Under the pieces are notes generated by a model. That model had not been told where the DNA came from. It ran no database searches and worked only from the letters and a program-made list of their open reading frames with translations. From NCBI RefSeq assembly GCF_964340395.1, contig NC_135558.1:15578000-15641999 (forward strand): 64,000 bases of DNA, in the 5' to 3' direction. This DNA is from Glandiceps talaboti (taxonomy: Eukaryota; Hemichordata; Enteropneusta; Spengelidae). Below, piece after piece: positions 47,640 through 60,545 of the stretch; position 1 is the stretch's first letter, and the number at the start of each line of letters is the position of its first letter. A program made the translations under genes and the position numbers.

Positions 47640-48535
47640 GTACAGTAAAACGTCGATTATCCGAACGCTTATGGGGATATGCATTTAGATCGGGTATGCG
47701 GTCAGTTCGGATATGCGATCTACATCAAGATGGGACAGGGCAGGGTCAAAAGGTCGCAATCATACGGAATGAACGTACACATATGCTGCATATCACACTT
47801 ACACGTTACATGCACTCTCAGACAAGTGAAACATACCATACTACATATAAACCTTTTTAATGAATTGTACTTATTTAATACTAAAACTAAACAAAGAGTT
47901 GAATATAATAGGAAAACGACATTGTGAATTGAATTTGTGTAGAAGAAATAAAAAAAAGCGACGACATGGTGGACAGCTGATAAGAACGCACTGTTGTCAT
48001 GGTTGCATCTATAAATAGTGTTCACTGACATGTAAATGTAATCAAACTGTATCAATGTGTACAAACGATGTGTCCGAAATTTAGCCACTCAATGAGAAAA
48101 AAAAACGAAGTAAGGGGTTTCTGTTTCATTGCATGGCAGTCTGCTGCTTTTCTGTGTAAACTACGGAGCAAACAACTGGGTAGGTTCACAATCAGGCTGC
48201 GACTCTAGCCATAGCAAACACCGAGAAAACATAGCTGCTGCTTCGCCGTGCGATGATACCGGTTCACCCGGGACATCGTTTTCTTTATCTTCAGTTTTAC
48301 TATCAATTTTAGTGTCAATCTTAGCATCGTGTAATATCTCTCCATCAACAAAAGTTTGGTATCCGGGTTTGCTTCATTCGTAGTATAAGCCTGTCCGAAA
48401 TTTCCTGTCTGTCAGTGGGAGCGATCTGGTCAATCACACCAGCATGTTTTCGTTGTCGACGTCATCTGATACTGTTTCACCACTAGTTGTTACGATAGGT
48501 TCTGCAACTGTGCCATGCATTACGGAGAGTGTCTG
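47640..48535 (-). pseudogene. Tigger/pogo-like DNA transposon, 3' remnant
   Basis: TA followed by CAGTAAAACGTCGATTATCC (47643-47662) and GAAC is a pogo/Tigger-type terminal repeat. The complement strand at about 48150-48400 is a transposase tail: an acidic stretch (KIDSKTEDKENDVPGEP), then AAAMFSRCLLWLESQPDCEP, as at the C terminus of Tigger-like transposases. A stop and frameshifts are present. The catalytic DDE region and the other terminal repeat are absent. It interrupts a third copy of the 8620/23140 repeat: GATTTTCGATTAGAAGTTTA at 47616-47635 abuts the terminus. Confidence 0.65.
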
Positions 48536-48694
48536 CTGTCAATGCATTCCAGGATTCCGAAGCTGAAAAGGTTTTACACCTTTGAAAATCTTTTTTGGAA
48601 AAAGAAACGAAACTCCTTTCACTTCTGACCGGCAATCACAATCGATGGTCAATAATGCCGTAACAGATAAAGAGCTAAATTTCTTGCATAAATC

Positions 48695-48735
48695 CTTGCA
48701 GAAGGCATTCAGTTTAAATCTGGTCAAATAATATT
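48695..48735. repeat. Terminal motif of palindrome-ended family
   Basis: GCAGAAGGCATTCAGTTTAA and ATCTGGTC, the end seen at 9110, 23520 and 24370. Confidence 0.6.
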
Positions 48736-51700
48736 TAGCAAACACTGACAAAGTCCCTGACCAAACTTGTGTCTAGATATTGGATATTCAGTACCCATGT
48801 ACATGTATGTGGTTAAGTCACAGATAACAATATCCTCTGGATTTCAAAATAAGCTTTCCCTCAAGATTATAACTGTCTACCTATAAATTTCTAACACTAA
48901 TTAAAAGCTACAATATATATTTTTCATTGAACAGTTTGAAGCAAACAACGTTGGAATAATATGTCTCTGGTTTCAAATTAAAATCAATCATCATCATCTT
49001 CATCATCATCGCCACCACCACCATCATCACTGTTGCCATCGTCATCATCACACTGCTCTCCTTTGAATCCTGTTTTCTTTTGTCTTTCTGCTCCACTTAC
49101 ATTTCCTGACGAGGGCTTGAATTGACTGTATTAGTGTGCTGTAGTATGTTGCCTGTTCTGAGGCCCAGGTCTATATATGTCTGCCTGTGTCGTCATTTAT
49201 GAGTGTGTACTTGTCTTTAACTATATGTTCTTCCTTACTCATCTCATCTTTCATTTAAGAAATTTCCTATAAACCCCTTTCGATAATGGAAATATGGTAT
49301 GACGGGGGTACATTGCATCTTCACATATCTCCCATAGGCGGCATGATTGTTAGACATTAGACATTTTAAAGTCTAATTATTATAAATTTAAACTTATTTT
49401 CTGTGGTGTAATTAACAGGGAAGCATTCAAATTGAATGGAGAGAGAAACCATACTATGATGAAGTATCAAATGTAGGGCCTGCATGAAATGACTTGATAC
49501 AAAACAATGGCTATTAAAAAATTCAAATATTATGAAGCATCTAACATATTTGCAATATATGATGCAAAATGTAAAAAAAAATATTGGAGACATGAATATG
49601 TAAATATCACTTAAAAATGGAAACTGTAAACAGTACAGAATTTGCGATAGATTCACGAAATTTGAATCATTAACTATGATAAATGTTGTGAAGTAATGAA
49701 ACAAGAAATAAGGTATGCTGAAAATAAAAATAAATATAATAAAATAATGAGTAATTTGCTTAAATTACAAACAAATTATACTTGCAGCATATCAGTACCA
49801 GGCAGTATTGATTATTGTTTCACTTAATATGAATCATAAACTTGAGTAACTATTTTAAAGGTATGAAACTAAGAAGGAATAAAGAGAAGTTTTGAAATAA
49901 AAGAATTAACAATTCATAAAATAATACCTTAATTTGCATAAATTGCATATCTGTAAATGATAAACCTAGCTTCATTGTGAGAACAGTCAGGACTGTTCTA
50001 CAATGTCTATAAGGACAAGGCAGGAGATGGGGTACCCAGAGTTTTTCAGTATCTTCTTTGTAGTTTATATATGCCGGATTTAACTCTTACCTGCAACTGA
50101 AACATTTTTTGAAATTGTTTGTGTGACTTAATCATAAAATCATACATTCTGCACAGTATTGAATCACCAGTGGTAAGCATATTTGTGTAGTGGCATACTC
50201 AACACTGTTCAAACTTGGATAAAGATATTTTTATTTATATGTCATAGTTTTGGTCGGTATGCTTTTGGGAGACTTTCACAGAATTCCCAAATGTCCATCT
50301 TGTTGTGTGTTGATGAACTTGTAGCCACATTGACGTTGTTACACTATGTGCCAGGTCTGTGGTCACACTGACGTTCTCTATACGTTTGATTCAAAATACT
50401 CAATGTAAATTCTCGCAGTTTCTTGTAATAGTGTTATGCTCAGACATAAAAAAAAAAAGATGCTACGACACATCATCGGACTATCGGAGCGCATATTATA
50501 GGATTTTAGGACTAAGAGCTAGATCAGAACAGGCCACAGTAAACAGTCTCTCAACACGTAGCTCAGTAGTATGCGTTTGCAATATAATTATTGGATCAAA
50601 GTTTTTGTTGACAAATATATACATGGCACAATGTCTCGAAATATTTTTAGTCAACCTTTGAGTGGTAACTTATGGAACGTGGAAAAAACATTTAGGTACA
50701 GCACAGCTCTCTGAATACTCGAGTCCCGGGACTTGCAAGTACATTTACAGTTTACAAATTATATAAACGCACAGTATATACACAAAGCTACATTCAATCA
50801 TTCAGTATATTTCAACCGGGTATGGTAAACAGCACAGTTACTCTCGGTAATCAAATTCAACCCTTGTTTTATTTCTTTTTGTCTTACGTCTTACCAGTAT
50901 TTACGTACCGAGAAAGATAGTGATTCTCAGCTTGGTTGTTAATTATTCAGGATTACGTTAGGATTACGTCGTTTGGGTGTAGACTTGCATTTAATGAACC
51001 CGTGTGATAAACTTACAGCCCTTTAAAGTAAAATGTAACCCTCCCCTACTCCCATTTTAAAATATGGTCGTTATCGAGATATTTGTAGAGATTTTATTTC
51101 ATAACTGTGTGAAATGTTTTGTCCACTGTTTGGCATTGGATGTTTTGTGCAGTGTCCACGATGTGGATTTTTAGGGTTACATGGTAAACAGAAGTTCTGG
51201 TAGTCTTCCAAAAAAAAATATAAATTGTTTTCCATGGGATCACCTCTTTTGAGTTAGTTCATCATGTAATTTACTATGACTGGATATATGTTCCAGAACA
51301 TGTGAGATAAGATACACTGATTTAAAAGTCCAAACACAAGGTCTTGTAACAATGCAGAGTTAAGGTAGGTGTTTATCAACTCTCTAGGTTTTCATGTAAA
51401 ATATCCCTCGTTGTTTACTAGGGCTAACAATTTTTTTATTCTATCTGGACCGACATTTATAAGCACACCGTCTTCCATTGTACAGAAATGGCCGTTTTCC
51501 TGTATAATAATAGATACAACTTGGTGTTGCTATATACTCAAAGAAACAGTATGCTTGGAGTGTATGTGTTAAGCAATATATGCTTTGAGACGTTTTTTCT
51601 TCAGTAAAGTCAACAGTTTTTCATGACACCTACCATACATGCTCATGTAACTTATCATTAGACTAATATTGTTATCAGAGAACTAAATGTTTTACTGCTT

Positions 51701-51950
51701 ATAAATGTGTACGTGTGTGTTCGATATTTAATATTCAGATCGACACTCATACAGCTATATTATTAGATTAATTAAGCTTATATGTTCAAATAGAACAATT
51801 TAATTTAAACATTTTATATTTTACAGAAAGTACATGCTTGACAATGAGACAAATTCCTATCTAATGGACTGAATAAGTTGGAAAGTTTATTTAGAATATA
51901 ACTGAACTTTTGTAGGTTTTATAAAGGTGACAAGATACATTAGCCGCGGA
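48736..51950. other. Unassigned, low-complexity patches
   Basis: A degenerate (ATC)n tract lies at 48985-49050. No coding frame has family features or splice context. Otherwise nothing recognised. Confidence 0.35.
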
Positions 51951-52089
51951 CAAATTTATTCGTGATGCACAAGTGCTTCACAGCATCGGTGCGGATTTGA
52001 GTCCCAACATTATATGAAGTCATGTCACATCTTTACACTAAACTTTCAGTTCATTTTAAATTTCATCTCAGGTTTATGAATGATGCAAA

Positions 52090-53225
52090 AAGTGGTGAAT
52101 ACTAGTATATCCAAGTACTCCATTTCAAGTATATTTAAAAGATGAAGATTACGCAAAATTCCCATTTAAAATTAATGCAAATTATTCAAATTAGATTGTT
52201 TTTATCTATGGAGGTTGCTAATTATCTAATTAGTACGTGTACTTACACTGTATTGCATCATTAAAAAGTATCGGTAGTTATTGCATTTCAAGTATATTGA
52301 AAAATGACAAAGATCACACAAAACATCCATTTACAATTCATGCAAATTATGCAAATCAGCTTGTTTTTTTTCGTTGCAATTTGCTAATTATCTAATTATT
52401 ACTTACACTGAATTGTATCATTAAAAAGTAGTTGTTTTCACAATATATCCAGGTATTGCATTTCAAGTATATTGAAAAATGACGAAGATCACACAAAACA
52501 TCCATTTACAATTTATGCAAATTATGCAAATCAGCTTGTTTTTTATCGTTGCAATTTGCTAATTATCTAATTATTACTTACACTGAATTGTATCATTAAA
52601 AAGTAGTTGTTTTCACAATATATCCAGGTATTGCATTTCAAGTATATTGAAAAATGACGAAGATCACACAAAACATCCATTTACAATTTATGCAAGTTAT
52701 GCAAATCAGCTTGTTTTTTATCTTTGCAATTTGCTAATTATCTAATTATTACTTACACTGAATTGTACCATTAAAAAGTAGTTGTTTTCACAATATATCC
52801 AGGTATTGCATTTCAAGTATATTGAAATATTACGAGGTGATCATCCAAAATATCCATTTGCAATTTATGCAAATTTGCAAATCATATGATTATTTTTTAT
52901 CTTTGGAAGTTGCTAATCATCTAATTAGTATTTACACTACTGTATCACAAAACGTAGCTGTTTTCACAATATATCCAAGTATTGCATTTTGAGTATATTG
53001 AAAAATGACCAAGATCACCCAAAATGCCTCTCGCGATTTATGCAAATTATGCAAATTGTATTATTTTTTATCTTTGGAAGTTGCTAATTATCTAATTAGT
53101 ATTTACATTGTATTTCACCATTAAAAAGAAGTTGTTTTCACAAATATTGACCATTCATAAACGGTAATGTTGTATAGATGTGCTACCAAATGGCCGAAAT
53201 CATCATAAATATATCATTTTTTTAA
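52090..53225. repeat. ~175-bp satellite array, about seven units
   Basis: Units begin at GTATTGCATTTCAAGTATAT: about 52114, 52276, 52453, 52628, 52803 and 52979, then a degenerate one. Spacing is 162, 177, 175, 175 and 176 bp. The three central units are nearly identical. Each has TTATGCAAATTATGCAAAT and TTGCTAATTATCTAATTA. Confidence 0.9.
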
Positions 53226-54101
53226 TTTATGCAAATTAAAAAAATGCTCGAGGGTGCCAAGTTGGCACCCGGTGGATTCTTGTTCAGAACACCCTGGAGA
53301 ACAAATATCAACCATAAAACCTTCCCTCTAACACAATGCACGGTTATGTTAAAAAATGCCATCTGGCAACTGGACTATATCATGAGTTTTGCACTGAGAC
53401 TCGGAAATACTTATGTACACATATACGCACATCGTGTTGCTGTTGGCACAATGGCAGTTGAGGTGGAGAATTTGAAGCAGACAATATTTTGTACGATAAA
53501 ATCCCAGTACAAACAATAGTATACAGTATAGAGTCAACGATCATGTCAACTTGTACTCAAATGTATGTGTACACTTACTTTGAAGATTTTGTGATAAAAG
53601 ACTGAACCTAGTGGTTTCGATGGAATTCTCAAGGACTGCTGGTATTTTAGGTATATACAATTTATTCAGGCGAGTTTAGAGTTTTAGAATTGCGTAAGTT
53701 TGATACAGATAATTTTAAAAATCATGAAACTTTGTTTCAACAGATATCACCAACTAGTACATGCCAACAACAATGATGTTTTTTCGTAAATTTGAATTTT
53801 TAAAAGTGTTTTATGTCTAATTTTTCAATACTTCACATAATATGGTTATTTTTGTTACCATGGCACCTGATGTTCATTAAATGACCACTTTTTTGAACTC
53901 AGCGGGACAAACTACCCTTCGTAGTGCGGTCAATTTGCAAATAAATAAGATATTTATCAGATTTATAATGTTATTTGTGAGATGTATGTGTACATAACGA
54001 AAACACAACTTTCATGCCCTCCATGTTTCCATGGAAACAGCTATCTAATTTTATACAATTTATGTTACACACGGTAGCACTAACTCATAACTTAAGATAT
54101 T

Positions 54102-54135
<34 letters not shown>

Positions 54136-54207
54136 TATACATACATACACACACACACACACAGACACACCTTCCACTTTTAATACCTCCCGTACCCTTA
54201 CGGGAGG
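53226..54207 (-). mobile_element. Palindrome-ended element carrying the 175-bp satellite
   Basis: The end at 54183-54207 is a perfect 11-bp-arm hairpin, TACCTCCCGTA-CCCT-TACGGGAGGTA. It is followed inward by CA and CAGA microsatellites (54097-54170) and unique sequence, then the satellite. It has the same order as 23796-24385, in reverse. A 96-codon frame at 53229-53519 has no recognisable features. Confidence 0.65.
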
Positions 54208-54209
54208 TA

Positions 54210-54835
<626 letters not shown>

Positions 54836-55085
54836 CTTTATTTATACTGGATAGTTCTTTAAGCATTTAAACACTTGTCTCCCAAGAAGTCCAGTGAGGG
54901 CCATCCCTCATGGGTTCAGTGTTAATGCAGGAGGAAACCGGAGTACCCGGGGAAAACCTGCGTTGTTCGGTAGAGTCAAACTGAACGACTCTCTTCTTAC
55001 TTTAACAGCGTGGTAAATTTAATCGAACCCTGAATGGGGTTCGAACCCCGACCGCAGTGGTAAGAGGCAAGTGGTTAACGACAAC

Positions 55086-55088
<3 letters not shown>
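54836..55088 (-). mobile_element. Short retroposon (SINE or LINE tail)
   Basis: Contains GCAGGAGGAAACCGGAGTAC, CCCGGGGAAAACCTG, CAAACTGAACGACTCTCTTC and GGGGTTCGAACCCC, the last resembling a tRNA B box. It has an (ATT)n tail on the minus strand at its 3' side. This sequence type is widespread in marine invertebrate genomes; the exact family is not certain. Confidence 0.55.

Positions 55089-55167
<79 letters not shown>
55089..55167. repeat. (TA)n microsatellite
   Basis: About 79 bp of TA flanked by the inverted phrase CAACCCAA / TTGGG. Confidence 0.95.
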
Positions 55168-55171
<4 letters not shown>

Positions 55172-56925
55172 GTTTCATTCTTCTTTTTCGCCAAGTAGAG
55201 TGCCCAAACACCTTGGAGAGCTGTCATACATACAAATGAAAAAAGATGAGTCTGGTATTACATTATCGATTTACACTATGGACCGTTTCACCAGAAGGGT
55301 TGTTGTGTTTAATGGGTAGGGTGTAATAGTAGTCGTTGGCTTTACATTCTGCTTGATGTACATTATTGGATTATAAATTGTAATACAGATTTTTGATTAC
55401 AATATAAACAATAGTAGTAATAATGAATTAGGAGACTGTTAATTTGCACTTACGTTTGGTCATTTAAAACAGTTTGGTGACATGTATAATAATACAATGT
55501 ATATGGAATCAGGTGATGAACATATGATATTGGATACTTGTTTGTGGTAAACAAACACATAATATATATTCATCATGTGCACAGTGGTTTTATTTCAAAA
55601 ATGATAATTATAAACCATATAACTACTTTATTCCTGAAAAGAGTATAACAAAAGCTGGTCTTACATATCTAAACCAAAGCATAGAGGCATATCTTATCTG
55701 TGTCTTATTTTTTGAAACTATTTAAGGACAAAAGTAGTGGAGTTATTATCAATAGAGATATAGTAGATAGTATAACATAATTTAAATCAACAATAGATAC
55801 AACAAATGTACAATTGGATTTAGCAATTTCTCAATCCTTATGGCGTAAACCAAGTAGAATGATTATTGATATACAAATGAATATAGCTATATAATATTTT
55901 TTTTTTAAAGAAGCTAGAAAAGAATATGAATTTGGCTAGGATAGTATAAACAATGATGTAAAAAAAATCTGGTATTTTACATGGAAGGACATGAAGATCC
56001 TATAAAAATGTACTACCAATAACAACAACATACATTTCAGGCAGTAAAGTAGTTAATGATGATCCAATACATGAATAGACAATGATTTTAATAATAATAT
56101 TTTCAACATTGATATTATCATAATTATATCATAATTATATCATTACTTGGCCGAATTTATTGAAATTAAACGTATTGAAAATATAGAATTAGAAGATTTT
56201 GGGGATATAGGTAATGACGAAAACCTTGAAAGCTCAAGTGTTATCAGAATTGCAACAGTATGAAGATCAAAGTGCAATGTTACCAGCTTCAAGAACAACA
56301 AATGAGTGGGAAGATGAAAGATTAATTGAAGTTTAAAAAAAGCAATAGCAGAAAAACTGAGCTTGGCTATTGATACTATGAATATTAAAGTTATTTTATC
56401 GGAAAAATACCAGAAATAAATCAAGATGATAAAGTTAGTAATACTGTTTTTTAAAAGGCAGAATTTAAACAATTAATAGGAAAAAGGAGTCCAAACTGAC
56501 TTTCTTGTACAAGATCCTGATGTATTAGAACGAGGACAAGCAGATATTAACTATAGATTAAGTATTATCAGGTTATGCACGTAAAAGACAGTTGAACACA
56601 TTTGGAAAACCTATCACAGATTTATCTCCATCAGATATAGGTATATTACGGGATTAAAGCATTTTAAGAGCTGATAACGATATTATTAATTTATTAATGG
56701 GAAACCAAGATAGATGACTGAAACAAAGAAAATCCGGAATATACAACTATGACTAAAGAACTAGAATTAGCTAATAAGTCACTCACAGAATTATACACAG
56801 ATTTAGAGGAGATTAATGAAAGGGAGAAGGTAGAAGAATTAATATTATCAGCAGATTTAGTAAAAGAGAAAGCAAGAATCAGGAATCAGATATATAAATA
56901 CAACAATGGAATTATTGAATTGAAT
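55168..56925 (+). pseudogene. Second Polinton-like block, unassigned decayed genes
   Basis: Plus-strand coding texture is visible in pieces, all crossed by stops: ITLSIYTMDRFTRRVVVFNG (55240-55320), YMESGDEHMILDTCLW (about 55500-55547), an acidic segment at 56150-56330, and TKELELANKSLTELYTDLEE...KEKARIRNQIYKYNNG (56750-56930), a helical charged segment. None is assignable on its own. The downstream hydrophobic frame and capsid-like relic make a Polinton-like structural gene cluster likely. Coding base composition is very A-rich, like the 29.9-31.4 kb element. Confidence 0.45.
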
Positions 56926-56929
56926 TAAA

Positions 56930-57300
56930 TAGTAGATTAGCTGAAACATGAAACAAAATCATTGAAAGAAATTATATCATTAGCCACTAGTATTTGACTT
57001 GTTATTACTAGTATTGCCATCGCATTAGGTATTAAGAGTAGTCCAACAACTGTAACAGGAGGTGACCAACCAAACAATGGACTATACTAGCAAAGCATAT
57101 AATGCAGCTAAATCAGCTATCAAACGTATATCAGAATGATTGTAAGCTTTAGCCCAGAAATCAGCTACAGCTTTTCCTGGTTTAATATGATCTGTTGTAG
57201 CGTTTATTCTCAGAACAGCAGGAAATGTTGTTGGTTACATATCTGAATACTAATGGATTGCACTGGTTGGTTTAACACTATATGTTTTGGTGAATATTTG
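56930..57300 (+). pseudogene. Polinton-like hydrophobic protein, decayed
   Basis: Two readable stretches: LVITSIAIALGIKSSPTT (about 56998-57055) and, after a frame change, YNAAKSAIKRIS...LAQKSATAFPGLI...FILRTAGNVVGYISEY...WIALVGLTLYVLVN, ending at TGA about 57300. In-frame TGA, TAA and TAG stops interrupt it where tryptophan or other codons would be expected. The profile is two hydrophobic, membrane-like segments separated by a small-residue amphipathic helix. Similar proteins occur next to capsid genes in Polinton/adintovirus-like elements; their function is not settled. It lies 36 bp upstream of the capsid-like relic. Confidence 0.5.
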
Positions 57301-57335
57301 AAGAACAAACAATGGAAATAAGATGTAATATTTAA

Positions 57336-58080
57336 ATGTCATATTCAAAGGAATTAGAACCAAGTTATACTAATGAAACAGAATAGCTACAAAAAGTAAA
57401 GGAATTGTGCATAGCGTTACACATAATCCACATACAGCTAAACCTGTGGCAGAAATTAGAGAATGGAATGATTTAGTACCTAATAGTTTAGATATTATGT
57501 CAAAGGAAACGCTGGCAATACTCTAGTACAAAATGTGTCAAAGAATCTATATTCAAAAGTAGTTCGTAAGTTTGAGGGTCTTGAGTTGTTTGATTTTAAC
57601 AGGATGTCAATTTATAGAAACATATAGATATCTGTATAATCACACTAAGGATAGGAATAATAACACTGTATAGATTGTCAACTGAAAATTTTAGAACAGT
57701 ACAGTCTGGATTTGCTGTTAGCAAATGTACTATTATACATATATTACAGCTAATGCTATGCTAACTATACAATGAAGTAAAATGAAAAGTATTGTGTTCT
57801 AATTATATATGAACCACCATATAACATGATTATATCAGGAGCAACATATTGCAGCAAAACTTAATATTTATTGCGTCTATTAAACACTACATATAAAAAT
57901 AAAATTTTACTATATTTTACTAGTTTGTCCAACATACCACAATAAGCAAACATATAATAAAGAGTTTATTTATATAGTTATTATATAGATGAAATATTAA
58001 ACATGAAGTATATAAAAGTACAAACTTATGCAGTTATTATTGAAAGAAAGATGTTACCAAAAGAAAAATATGTATGTTAA
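57336..58080 (+). pseudogene. Polinton-like major capsid protein relic
   Basis: Starts at ATG 57336 (MSYSKELEPSYTNETE, then TAG). After two frame changes, an unbroken stretch at 57514-57606 contains NTLVQNVSKNLYSK and KFEGLELFDFNRMS. The pattern (short charged start, then a 'VQNVSKNLYSK...' strand) resembles the N-terminal part of double-jelly-roll capsid proteins of Polinton/adintovirus-like elements. Further on only fragments are readable, e.g. YEPPYNMIISGATY near 57809-57850. Many stops and shifts show long decay. No inverted terminus or target duplication was found for this block, and no polymerase or ATPase. Confidence 0.55.
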
Positions 58081-58292
58081 AATCCAGGAACTAATCGTCT
58101 AATAAATATCAATGGTACTATGCCTATGGCCATCGGCCCAAAATGCAATATATTTACATAATAGTATAATATTCACATGTTTAATGCAATTTAAAGTAGC
58201 TACACTACAAACAAGTTGTTTCTTTCCTTAAAGAAAAAGCATGGAAAAGAAATACAGCAATTTTTTGGCAATATATCTTAGTCCTCAGCATT

Positions 58293-58634
58293 ATGTTAAT
58301 ACAAATTCGTAGGATGGTGGAGAATAAAAATGGCCAGCGATATATTTGTTACGATATATTGGTTGAAAAAATTGTATTTCAGGAGAAAGTAGAATCCATC
58401 ATCAACTTCTCCCATGTCGCAAAGATTACAAATACGATCCTGTCTCTCTATGCCATATTTTCTCTCTGTTTCGATTTTTACGCAATGGGCAAAACACCTG
58501 AAACGTGCTAACATCTTCTGATGTTTGTCAATGCTAACAGAGAACAAATACTTTCCAGGTTGTAGCAAAACATTGAAATTTATGTAATTTTCAAATTTTT
58601 CTAAGATTGACATTCCACTTGCCAATTTAAACAT
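58293..58634 (-). pseudogene. Non-LTR retrotransposon C-terminal fragment
   Basis: A 112-codon minus-strand frame. MLARFRCFAHCVKIETERKY...ICNLCDMGEVDDGFYFLLKYN is the Cys-x2-Cys end of a LINE polyprotein, comparable with the 16177-16503 segment. The His and last Cys positions appear changed (FYFLLKY where HFLLxC is usual), indicating decay. It is about 110 residues of a ~1000-residue protein, and nothing upstream on the minus strand continues it. Confidence 0.75.
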
Positions 58635-58870
58635 AAAGACTTTAAATCTAGTGATGAATGTGTTTACAGATAGCTATTGCGAAACTCATACCAGCCCACA
58701 TTTGTATTTATTATCTGCATGTACGGTCCATGGACATTGATTAGTCCCTACGTCGCTACGAACTATTTCCATGGCCCTCACCAGAAATGTTCTGCCCGTT
58801 GCTTTCAAAGTTCGGGTATATATTTTTCTTTTCTGCTGGAATAAATTTCAGTTTCAATTTCAATTTCAAC

Positions 58871-58950
58871 ATAGTAAAACTACTAGTACACACATTTGTA
58901 ACATCCAGACTTGACTACTGCAATGCTCTCTTACACGGTATACCCCTCAC
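58871..58950 (+). pseudogene. CR1/L2-like reverse transcriptase scrap
   Basis: One frame reads KLLVHTFVTSRLDYCNALLH followed by GIP, the thumb-domain signature of CR1/L2-like elements. Only ~27 codons are recognisable. Confidence 0.75.
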
Positions 58951-58959
58951 TTAGGGGCG

Positions 58960-60190
58960 ACGTCAAAAGATCGATGTTTACAAAAAAAACTTAATTGCTT
59001 TAGTTTTGGGGTGGGGGGGGGGGTTTGGCCAAAATAATTTCTCAACCGTCAAAAACGATTTAACGCCATACTTGGCAAATTTAGTACGATTTCAATGCTG
59101 CTTTTACCTAAAACACTGCGTACAGTCGGTCCGATTTATCAGCGGTACGCGGTTCAGCTTTCAAATTTGCTGCAAAATAGGTATTTGGGAACGAGGTGGG
59201 TATCCAGAGTGTGCGTACGCACATTTCATCAGTTGGCGTCGTCGACACACAAAGGGTTCGTACTACAATTTTCTGGTCCATATATGTTCTCCTCACACAA
59301 TTTATAAATGCCCTTCGAACGACTTTCAGAAACTAACAAACAAGATTTGGGAGTTAAATATCAAAAACAACAGGGCAAATCCCGGGCCGGTGTACAGGAA
59401 AGCGCAACGAAGTTGTGGCATGCCAAATACAAAAATGATCGACGGTCATTAGCCGAGTTCATGTCCCAGGACTCGGAGGTCGAGTCGAAACAATCTATTT
59501 TGAAATACGTTAAAAAATACGTTTGAAAGTTAACGAAGTCACAGTGGGTACGTGATCAGAGCCGATCGTTCAATCATAGTGGTAAATTTTAAAGGACCTT
59601 CACGATAATTGATTTCAACAGACTATGTGGAGAAGACGTTGCCAAAAATCCACCTACGCGAAGGTTCTAAGTTAGACCATAAGTTATAACGTGAAACTAA
59701 TACGAATGTAAATCCGGAAATTACCGATGAGATGTCATGTTTGATGTGACCTCTCAACTTGGACTAAATTGTCGCAGATAGCATGGTATTGCGAATGTTT
59801 ATTTCTACACTCGCAACAAGTTGATCGTTCGACTGATGTTGATTCAATACTTCGTGAAAATCAAAAGTTTGATCGCCTGAAATAATTATTCAGCAATAGT
59901 TTAGCAATTTCAAACAGATTTATAGATGTTTGTAGATGGTAGTTGGAACATGCATGTGAAAGCCGTGGCCGCCGCGTCAACGTGTTCATCACTGTCGTGA
60001 TGCGAGGTCACAATCAAAATCAACGGAAACGTGCGAATATATACGAATATACGACTCGACAAAAACAACTTGAAGGCTAAAAAGCATGAGAGCTGGTAAA
60101 TACAATTTCTAGTTGAAACTATGTTTTGCAGAGACACTTAAATGTTTTACAGTTTGAATTGCAATGTTACTACATATAGTTCTTTACTCC
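58960..60190. other. Unassigned, with two short plus-strand frames
   Basis: A frame at 59308-59526 (72 codons: SRAGVQESATKLWHAKYKND, LAEFMSQDSEVESKQS) is charged and compositionally protein-like, but no family is recognised. It might be an exon of the 60199-60545 candidate. The overlapping frame 59006-59452 is probably spurious. Confidence 0.35.
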
Positions 60191-60198
60191 AGTGAAAA

Positions 60199-60545
60199 TG
60201 GTTACTTCATCCGATCTAATCTTTGGAATGGCCTTAAATGGGAAGTGGTATCCTGCTGTTTGCAAAACACCTTGTCAAGTTTTATGAATCAAATCTATCT
60301 GTACAATCAATTTAGTCGAACTAGTTAACAAAGGCGATGCGGCCCTGTATTTTTCTGGTAAACAAAAATCATCCGATCAAAGTGTTGCTGATGAGCCTAC
60401 ACCCAGTCACGAAATGTCTCCCATTTCAAAAAAGAAAGTGAAACCAGACATACCAGTATTGGTAATCAATGTGACTTGACGTGTAAATTCAGTGTTGTTG
60501 TGTTCTGTTGGTTTTCAATAAAAGTATTTTTCTGAGTTAAAATGG
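60199..60545 (+). other. Possible 3' end of a gene (weak)
   Basis: ATG at 60199 opens MVTSSDLIFGMALNGKWYPA (TGA at 60286). About 25 bp later a second frame reads LVELVNKGDAALYFSGKQKS and continues through SSDQSVADEPTPSHEMSPIS with a lysine-rich KKKVKP to TGA about 60479. AATAAA at 60520-60525 could serve as a polyadenylation signal. The 'GKWYPAV...VELxxGDxALYF' order is reminiscent of a Tudor/SH3-type fold split by a frameshift or small intron. Whether this is a host gene or an unknown transposon protein cannot be told. Confidence 0.35.

Noticed and set aside
52090-53225. CRISPR-like array
   Set aside because: Repeat period is ~175 bp with no short repeat/spacer structure; it is a eukaryotic satellite.
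55020-55075. tRNA gene suggested by GGTTCGAACCCC
   Set aside because: No acceptor stem, A box or cloverleaf could be built; more likely a retroposon segment.
59006-59452. 148-codon frame starting MGWGGG
   Set aside because: Begins in a G-run, has no recognisable domain, and overlaps a more protein-like frame.
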